The notes beneath the pieces were generated by a model, which saw only the letters and a program-made list of their open reading frames with translations, searched no databases and was not told the DNA's origin. 64,000 nt of DNA from Gryllotalpicola protaetiae (GTDB lineage Bacteria > Actinomycetota > Actinomycetes > Actinomycetales > Microbacteriaceae), in assembly GCF_003627055.1 (NCBI RefSeq), contig NZ_CP032624.1:124001-188000 (forward strand). Reading direction: 5' to 3'. This document shows positions 62,929-64,000 of the stretch, piece by piece (within the stretch, counting starts at the first letter, position 1; each line of letters starts with the position of its first letter). The position numbers and the translations under genes were made by a program.

Positions 62929-63465
62929 ATGGCTTTCGAGCGCGAGTACTCAGAGCTCGCGGCCGTCGCCGACGCGGCCGGCCCCGAGGCTCCGACCTGG
63001 ACGCTCACGACCGCCGCCGACCGGTCCCTGCTGTTCCGCATCGATCTCGAGGCGCCGTTCGAAGCAACGGTGTCGGTCGGCGACCAGTGGCGGCTGTGGA
63101 CGCTGCGCCTGGTGCTCGGCGATGGCGACGAGCGATTCGTCAGAGTCGGGTTCGGGGGCGACTATGCCGGGGTCCTCCGGAACATCGGCCTCGCGCTGCT
63201 CGAGGTCGGTGAGGAACTTCGAGACGCCGGCAGCGACGGCGACTACGAGTTCACTGCCGCCGCACTGAACTGGGCGCTCTCGGTCGATGAGAAGCCGGTG
63301 GTCGCCGCAGCCGCAGAGACGCTCGGCCGGCTGCTGATCGCCGGTGGGGACGACGACGAGGGCGTGCAGCTCCTCGAGGAGTACGCGGTGCCCGCGCTGC
63401 TCGCGATCGGCCAGGACCGGCGGGCTGCCGAACTGCGGCGGCTGACGACCCCGCCCGCGCGCTGA
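62929..63465 (+). CDS. Hypothetical protein
   Basis: This is a soluble acidic protein of 178 residues that I do not recognise. The N-terminal half is probably beta-rich (LLFRIDLEAPFEATVSVGDQW) and the C-terminal half helical with GGDDDEGVQLLEEYAVPALLAIG. No catalytic motif is visible. GATACT lies six bases before the ATG, so it is likely leaderless. Confidence 0.6.
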   Translation: MAFEREYSELAAVADAAGPEAPTWTLTTAADRSLLFRIDLEAPFEATVSVGDQWRLWTLRLVLGDGDERFVRVGFGGDYAGVLRNIGLALLEVGEELRDAGSDGDYEFTAAALNWALSVDEKPVVAAAAETLGRLLIAGGDDDEGVQLLEEYAVPALLAIGQDRRAAELRRLTTPPAR

Positions 63466-63482
63466 TCGGCGCGCTCAGCGCG
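63458..63482. terminator. Short bidirectional hairpin between convergent genes
   Basis: CGCGCTGA and TCAGCGCG form a perfect 8-bp stem with a nine-base loop. It spans the stop codons of both converging genes. There is no T-run. Confidence 0.5.
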
Positions 63483-63822
63483 AGCCGACGGCCCGCGCAG
63501 CCCGGCTTCCAGCCACTGCGGCCCAGACGAGTGACAGCAGCAGGAAGAACACGACACCCCAGTAGGCCGGGGTGAAGAACAGCCCGGTGACGGCACTGGC
63601 GAACCCGCCCGCGAAGCCGACCCACGCCGCGGGAACCGCCGCGGCGTGTCCGGCCGTCCAGGTCTCGTCGCTCTTCATCAGCGCAGGCAGGCGGATGCCC
63701 ACCGAGCTGTTGAGCGGAATCGCGCCCCGGCTCGCGAGCGTGCAGATGAGGACCACGAACGCGAGCAGCGCGCAGAAGACCCACCCGAGGATCGCCAACC
63801 CGCCCGCACTGTCGTCCGCCAT
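63475..63822 (-). CDS. SdpI-family membrane protein
   Basis: This membrane protein of 115 residues has three segments. NSSVGIRLPALMKSDETWTAGHAAA between segments 1 and 2 is the SdpI family signature. In Bacillus SdpI gives immunity to the SdpC toxin, but in actinobacteria the family is widespread without that toxin. No toxin gene is seen here. Confidence 0.88.
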   Translation of the reverse strand: MADDSAGGLAILGWVFCALLAFVVLICTLASRGAIPLNSSVGIRLPALMKSDETWTAGHAAAVPAAWVGFAGGFASAVTGLFFTPAYWGVVFFLLLSLVWAAVAGSRAARAVGSR

Positions 63823-63872
63823 GCCGCAAGCATCCTGGGATCAGCTATCGGTTTGCCACCAGTTGCGGCGGC

Positions 63873-64000
63873 TCACGCGCGTGCCGGGATGCGGATCAGG
63901 AAGAGCGCCAGCGTCTGAGCGGCGCGGTTCCGCAGCACAGGAGAGCGGCCGATCACGTCGACCCTGATCGACACGGCGACGAAGAGCAGGCCTACTCCCC
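63873..64000 (-). CDS. C-terminal part of a membrane or hypothetical protein
   Basis: The frame is open to the right edge of the window and ends at a stop at 63873. The visible 41 residues read GVGLLFVAVSIRVDVIG, then SPVLRNRAAQTLALFLI and IPARA. The S-P-V-L-R-x-R-A-x-Q-T-L pattern recalls a family of small membrane proteins that continue with further hydrophobic segments; here the protein stops early. Only the C-terminus is visible. Confidence 0.5.
   Translation of the reverse strand, partial: GVGLLFVAVSIRVDVIGRSPVLRNRAAQTLALFLIRIPARA

Noticed and set aside
63475-63822. SdpI protein as immunity part of a toxin system
   Set aside because: No sdpC-like toxin gene is nearby, and the family is widespread without one.

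Overview
The window looks like chromosomal DNA of a high-GC actinobacterium, most likely of the family Microbacteriaceae. The evidence is strong GC bias at third codon positions, frequent GTG starts, very tight ATGA/GTGA gene overlaps, many apparently leaderless genes (a TANNNT -10 box placed 6-8 nt before the start codon), a 13E12-type DUF222/HNH protein, an F420-dependent DDN-family protein, an MmpL-type transporter and an ECF41 sigma factor. There is no rRNA, insertion sequence, prophage or CRISPR array. One tRNA gene (tRNA-Glu, CTC) is present.

Layout. 1-4.6 kb: the 3' part of a cystathionine beta-synthase/cysteine-synthase-like gene, a Rieske lipoprotein, an MmpL transporter and a D-2-hydroxyacid dehydrogenase. 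4.6-15.2 kb is a more accessory stretch. It holds two tandem nucleotidyltransferase-fold genes, an alpha/beta hydrolase, a decayed stretch, a TPP-riboswitch-controlled thiM-thiE-thiD/tenA salvage operon, a HigBA toxin-antitoxin pair, several small hypotheticals, a frameshifted PEP mutase/isocitrate lyase-family gene, an RDD protein, and the C-terminal remnant of a P-loop kinase beside tRNA-Glu. 15.3-27.3 kb: lipid kinase, metallo-hydrolase, a locus combining an amino-acid-type ABC importer with a flavin-dependent LLM monooxygenase and an FAD/NAD(P) protein, then small-metabolite enzymes.

27.3-37.2 kb is the most distinctive region: one long co-directional cluster with a GntR regulator, a complete dipeptide/nickel-type ABC importer (two permeases, two ATPases, one binding protein), an amidase-signature hydrolase, a 51-residue microprotein, a MOSC protein of the mARC/YcbX type and a PDR/VanB-type FMN/[2Fe-2S] reductase. 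I infer an uptake and breakdown pathway for an N-oxygenated amide-like compound (hydroxamate, amidoxime or similar), in which the MOSC protein and the reductase form a split molybdenum-dependent N-reductase and the amidase finishes the breakdown. A GTAAC-N6-GAAAC GlnR-like box upstream would fit nitrogen control.

37.2-50.7 kb: a GH3 beta-glucosidase, two HAD phosphatases, an NMT1/SsuA-type ABC importer divergent from a second LLM monooxygenase, a LysG/LysE amino-acid export pair, a secreted S53 (sedolisin) protease and signal peptidase I. 50.8-64 kb: DUF222/HNH protein, hydrolase, FMN reductase, PaiB-type flavoprotein, lysozyme-like protein, an MprF-like protein with a membrane esterase, YihY, a plasmid RepA-like protein in chromosomal surroundings, an ECF41 sigma factor with its NAD(P)-binding partner and a recognisable ECF41-type promoter, an SdpI protein and a partial membrane protein.

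How the genes work together: the two LLM monooxygenase loci and the FMN reductase share a GTTACGRC-type motif in their upstream regions and may be one sulfur-scavenging or flavin-monooxygenase regulon. The thiamine operon recycles thiazole and pyrimidine pieces under TPP control. The cluster at 27-37 kb is a self-contained catabolic module.
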